From Clostridia bacterium (GTDB taxonomy: Bacteria; Bacillota; Clostridia; Christensenellales; Borkfalkiaceae), in the NCBI GenBank assembly GCA_017504065.1, contig JAFVRU010000013.1, forward strand, positions 1 to 14,710: a DNA stretch of 14,710 nucleotides, read 5' to 3'. Shown piece after piece: positions 12,692 through 14,710 of the stretch. The notes beneath the pieces were generated by a model. That model searched no databases, was not told where the DNA came from, and saw only the letters and a program-made list of their open reading frames with translations. Every line of letters starts with the position of its first letter. Positions within the stretch are counted from its first letter, which is position 1. Position numbers and translations under genes: made by a program.

Positions 12692-14008
12692 TTACTTCAA
12701 GAATCCTTTGTAATTCTTCATCATCAATTGCGCTTGAAGTTGTTTTTCGAATTCCATTGCAACCGATACGACGATCAAGATCCCCGTGGTCGAGAATACG
12801 TTGACCAAATCGAACGACGCCCAAGCGAACGCTACCGCAGGAATAAACGCAACCAACGACAAGTAGATTGCCCCGAACAACGTGATACGGTTGGAAATCT
12901 TCTTCAAGTACGCTTCCGTTGCTTTACCGGGACGAATACCTTGAATGAAACCACCGTTTTGTTGAATGCTCTTGGATACGTCTTCGGGATTGAATTGCAT
13001 TTGCGCATAGAAGAACGAAAATGCAAAGATCAATAAGCAAAGCACAAACGAGTACAGGAGCGAACCCGTGCCGTCCGCCGAAGCAGACATCCACTTCGTC
13101 CACCAGTTATCGAATCCGGAACCAGGCCAGAACATACTCGAAATCATTTGCGGGAAGCTCAAAATCGAGAAGGAGAAGATCAAGGGCATAACGCCACCGC
13201 CGCTGATTTTAATAGGAATCGACGACGATTGACCGCCATACATCTTTCTGCCTTTGATTTGTTTTGCGTATTGTACGGGAACTTTTCTTTCGGAAAGGTC
13301 TACGTATACGATCGCAAAGAAAATTACGGTTGCTACCAACGCGAATACGATGATATCCCAAAGCGGATCAAAATTCGACGTAGAAACTGCTTGCAATTTG
13401 CCTACGATCGCCATACCTGCGGTCGAAATGATACCTACGAAAATGATCATCGATTGACCGTTGCCTACGCCGTAGTCGGTGATTCTTTCCCCAAGCCACA
13501 TTACGATGAACGCACCTGCCGTATATACGATCGTCATGAACGTACCGGCAAGCCACATCTTACCGCCAAAGAACGTCGTATCAATCGCGCCCGCTTCGTT
13601 TGCGAAGTTGATGATGATACCGATCGATTGTACGATCGCCAACAAAATGGTTACGTATCTCGTATATTGCGCAATTTTCTTACGGCCTTCTTCGCCTTGC
13701 TTGGACAATCTTTCCAAAGCAGGAATCCCTACGCTCAACAGTTGCATAATGATCGACGCGTTGATATAAGGTCCGATCCCCAATGCTAAGATTGTACCTT
13801 GGGACAAAGCGCCACCGGTAATGCTGCTCATGAGTTGTAAGAAGTCGTTCCCGCCGTCTTCGGAAAATAACGTTTCGAAATTACTTCTGTCCAAACCGGG
13901 AACGGGAATAAAACAGCCGATACGGAAAATCAAGAGCAAAAGGAGCATCATGTACACCTTACGTCTGATTTCCTTGACTTTTAATGCATTTATAATGGTT
14001 TGTAACAT
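12692..14008 (-). CDS. secY: Preprotein translocase subunit SecY
   Basis: SecY is the pore of the Sec translocon in the inner membrane. The 438-residue length is normal and the expected ten hydrophobic segments can be followed, starting with MMLLLLLIFRIGCFIPVPG at about 19-37. The N-terminal amphipathic helix (INALKVKEIRRK), the RITDYGVGNGQSMIIFVGI segment and IQQNGGFIQGIRPG-KATEAYL loop (cytoplasmic, SecA and ribosome contact) are typical. Start ATG 14008 has GGAG upstream. The 115-bp gap before it, after rplO, holds two hairpins. Confidence 0.98.
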   Translation of the reverse strand: MLQTIINALKVKEIRRKVYMMLLLLLIFRIGCFIPVPGLDRSNFETLFSEDGGNDFLQLMSSITGGALSQGTILALGIGPYINASIIMQLLSVGIPALERLSKQGEEGRKKIAQYTRYVTILLAIVQSIGIIINFANEAGAIDTTFFGGKMWLAGTFMTIVYTAGAFIVMWLGERITDYGVGNGQSMIIFVGIISTAGMAIVGKLQAVSTSNFDPLWDIIVFALVATVIFFAIVYVDLSERKVPVQYAKQIKGRKMYGGQSSSIPIKISGGGVMPLIFSFSILSFPQMISSMFWPGSGFDNWWTKWMSASADGTGSLLYSFVLCLLIFAFSFFYAQMQFNPEDVSKSIQQNGGFIQGIRPGKATEAYLKKISNRITLFGAIYLSLVAFIPAVAFAWASFDLVNVFSTTGILIVVSVAMEFEKQLQAQLMMKNYKGFLK

Positions 14009-14037
14009 TTTTTTCTCCGTGAATGGTTATTTTTGCG

Positions 14038-14106
14038 TTCCGCACTAAACGGAATCGCGGGAGAAATAATGCGAACTACGGAAAACCGTGTAAACACAGT
14101 CTTCCG
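14038..14106 (-). promoter_or_regulatory. Tandem hairpins in the rplO-secY gap
   Basis: On the minus strand a 12-bp stem with two G-T pairs (14106-14095 with 14090-14079, loop TTTA) is followed by a TTCCG/CGGAA stem (14054-14050 with 14042-14038). The CGGAA arm of the first and TTCCG arm of the second can also pair, so two states are possible. Neither is followed by a T tract. They may be a processing site or a control on secY. Confidence 0.5.
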
Positions 14107-14123
14107 CGCCACAATTTCTTTGA

Positions 14124-14570
14124 TTAGAGAGTTTCAGCCGTGCCTTTCGCAGCTTCGATCGCCGCTTTTGCGGAAGCGGAGAACTTCGCCGCCTTGACCG
14201 TAAGCGCTACTTTCAATTCACCGTTGCCGAGAACTTTCAAGCCGCTGTTGTTTTTCACTTCTTTTGCAAGACCGTTTTCCATAACGAAACCGTAGTCTAC
14301 AACCGTGCCCTTCGGAAGTTCCGCAAGGTCGGAAAGGTTTACGATTACGTATACTTTCTTACCGTTATGCGTGAATCCTCTCTTCGGTACGCGACGTGCG
14401 ATAGGCATTTGACCGCCTTCAAACCCGGGACGTACGCCACCGCCGGAACGAGCCCATTGACCTTTGTGCCCTTTACCGGAAGTTTTACCCGTGCCCGAAC
14501 CGATACCGCGACCAAGTCTTTTCGTCGCTTTTGTTGCTCCCTGTGCGGGAGAAAGAGTATCTATTCTCAT
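14124..14570 (-). CDS. rplO: 50S ribosomal protein L15
   Basis: L15 is a late-assembly large-subunit protein. The 148-residue length is normal. RLGRGIGSGTGKTSGKGHKGQ (residues 18-38) and GGVRPGFEGGQMPIARRVPKRGF are the diagnostic glycine-rich basic stretches. ATG 14570 has AAGGAG, which overlaps the rpmD stop region (GTTTAAGGAG), so the two are coupled. Confidence 0.98.
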   Translation of the reverse strand: MRIDTLSPAQGATKATKRLGRGIGSGTGKTSGKGHKGQWARSGGGVRPGFEGGQMPIARRVPKRGFTHNGKKVYVIVNLSDLAELPKGTVVDYGFVMENGLAKEVKNNSGLKVLGNGELKVALTVKAAKFSASAKAAIEAAKGTAETL

Positions 14571-14581
14571 GATAAATCTCC

Positions 14582-14710
14582 TTAAACGTTTTCTACTTTG
14601 ACGAGATGCTTCACCTTCGCGATCATACCTTGTACCGCGGGGGAATCGTCAAGTTCTTTGAAAGAACGGATTTTCTTAAGACCGAGCGCTGCAACCGTGC
14701 CTTTTACAGA
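14582..14710 (-). CDS. rpmD: 50S ribosomal protein L30 (partial, 3' end)
   Basis: The last 42 codons are present; the gene continues past the right edge. The visible residues GTVAALGLKKIRSFKELDDS, AVQGMIAKVKHLVKVENV match the L30 C-terminus (ALGLRK, then P/AxxGMI-x-KVxHLVKVE). Order rpmD-rplO-secY is the conserved spc operon. Confidence 0.95.
   Translation of the reverse strand, partial: SVKGTVAALGLKKIRSFKELDDSPAVQGMIAKVKHLVKVENV

Noticed and set aside
13148..13789. 213-codon open frame opposite secY
   Set aside because: It is a shadow of secY codon structure; no start signal or family pattern.
1..14710. CRISPR array, toxin-antitoxin pair or known phage-defence genes
   Set aside because: No regularly spaced repeats and no protein resembling a nuclease-effector, toxin or antitoxin were seen.

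Overview
The window joins the edge of an integrated mobile element (about 1-4260) to core chromosome (about 4261-14710). The organism is most likely a Bacillota member, probably an uncultured Clostridia-type lineage. The evidence is near-consensus sigma-A promoters, strong AGGAGG ribosome binding sites, a single-polypeptide Fe-S L-serine dehydratase, a DegV-family lipid-binding protein, tRNA genes that encode CCA, and an adenylate kinase with four zinc-binding cysteines. This placement is inferred from gene content; no 16S gene is present.

Mobile element, 1-4260. In order: the 3' end of a gene whose C-terminus resembles the helix-bundle domain of phage/plasmid primase-polymerases (+); a 39-bp terminator hairpin between convergent genes; a regulator with two helix-turn-helix regions (-); a regulatory interval with overlapping convergent promoters, nested inverted repeats and a candidate oriT; a MobV/Pre relaxase (+); and a tyrosine integrase (+) that ends about 115 bp from the 3' end of tRNA-Tyr. 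This set fits an integrative and mobilizable element: replication or primase functions, control, a relaxase with oriT, and an integrase at the chromosomal junction. The far end of the element lies left of the window.

tRNA cluster and metabolic genes, 4261-7190. A tRNA operon (Asp-Phe-Thr-Tyr) runs on the minus strand, with a strong promoter upstream and a terminator just past tRNA-Tyr. Next come sdaA (-) and degV (+), divergently transcribed from separate near-consensus promoters. A roughly 400-bp region after degV holds no credible gene but is rich in hairpins and carries two inverted copies of a dispersed-repeat-like sequence.

Ribosomal protein region, 7539-14710, all minus strand. In transcription order: rpmD (partial), rplO, secY, adk, map, infA, rpmJ, rpsM, rpsK, rpsD, rpoA, rplQ, then an intrinsic terminator. 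This is the classic end of the spc operon plus the alpha operon. rpmJ is only 38 codons. Two unusual points are a 320-bp gap between rpmJ and rpsM that contains a promoter and a structured leader, and an L17 of 168 residues with internal insertions.

The least ordinary parts are the mobile-element control region, the relaxase start codon (ATA or ATT, no ATG/GTG/TTG) and active-site substitutions, the integrase active-site substitutions, the rpsM leader, and an AACGC motif directly upstream of the -35 box in four promoters.
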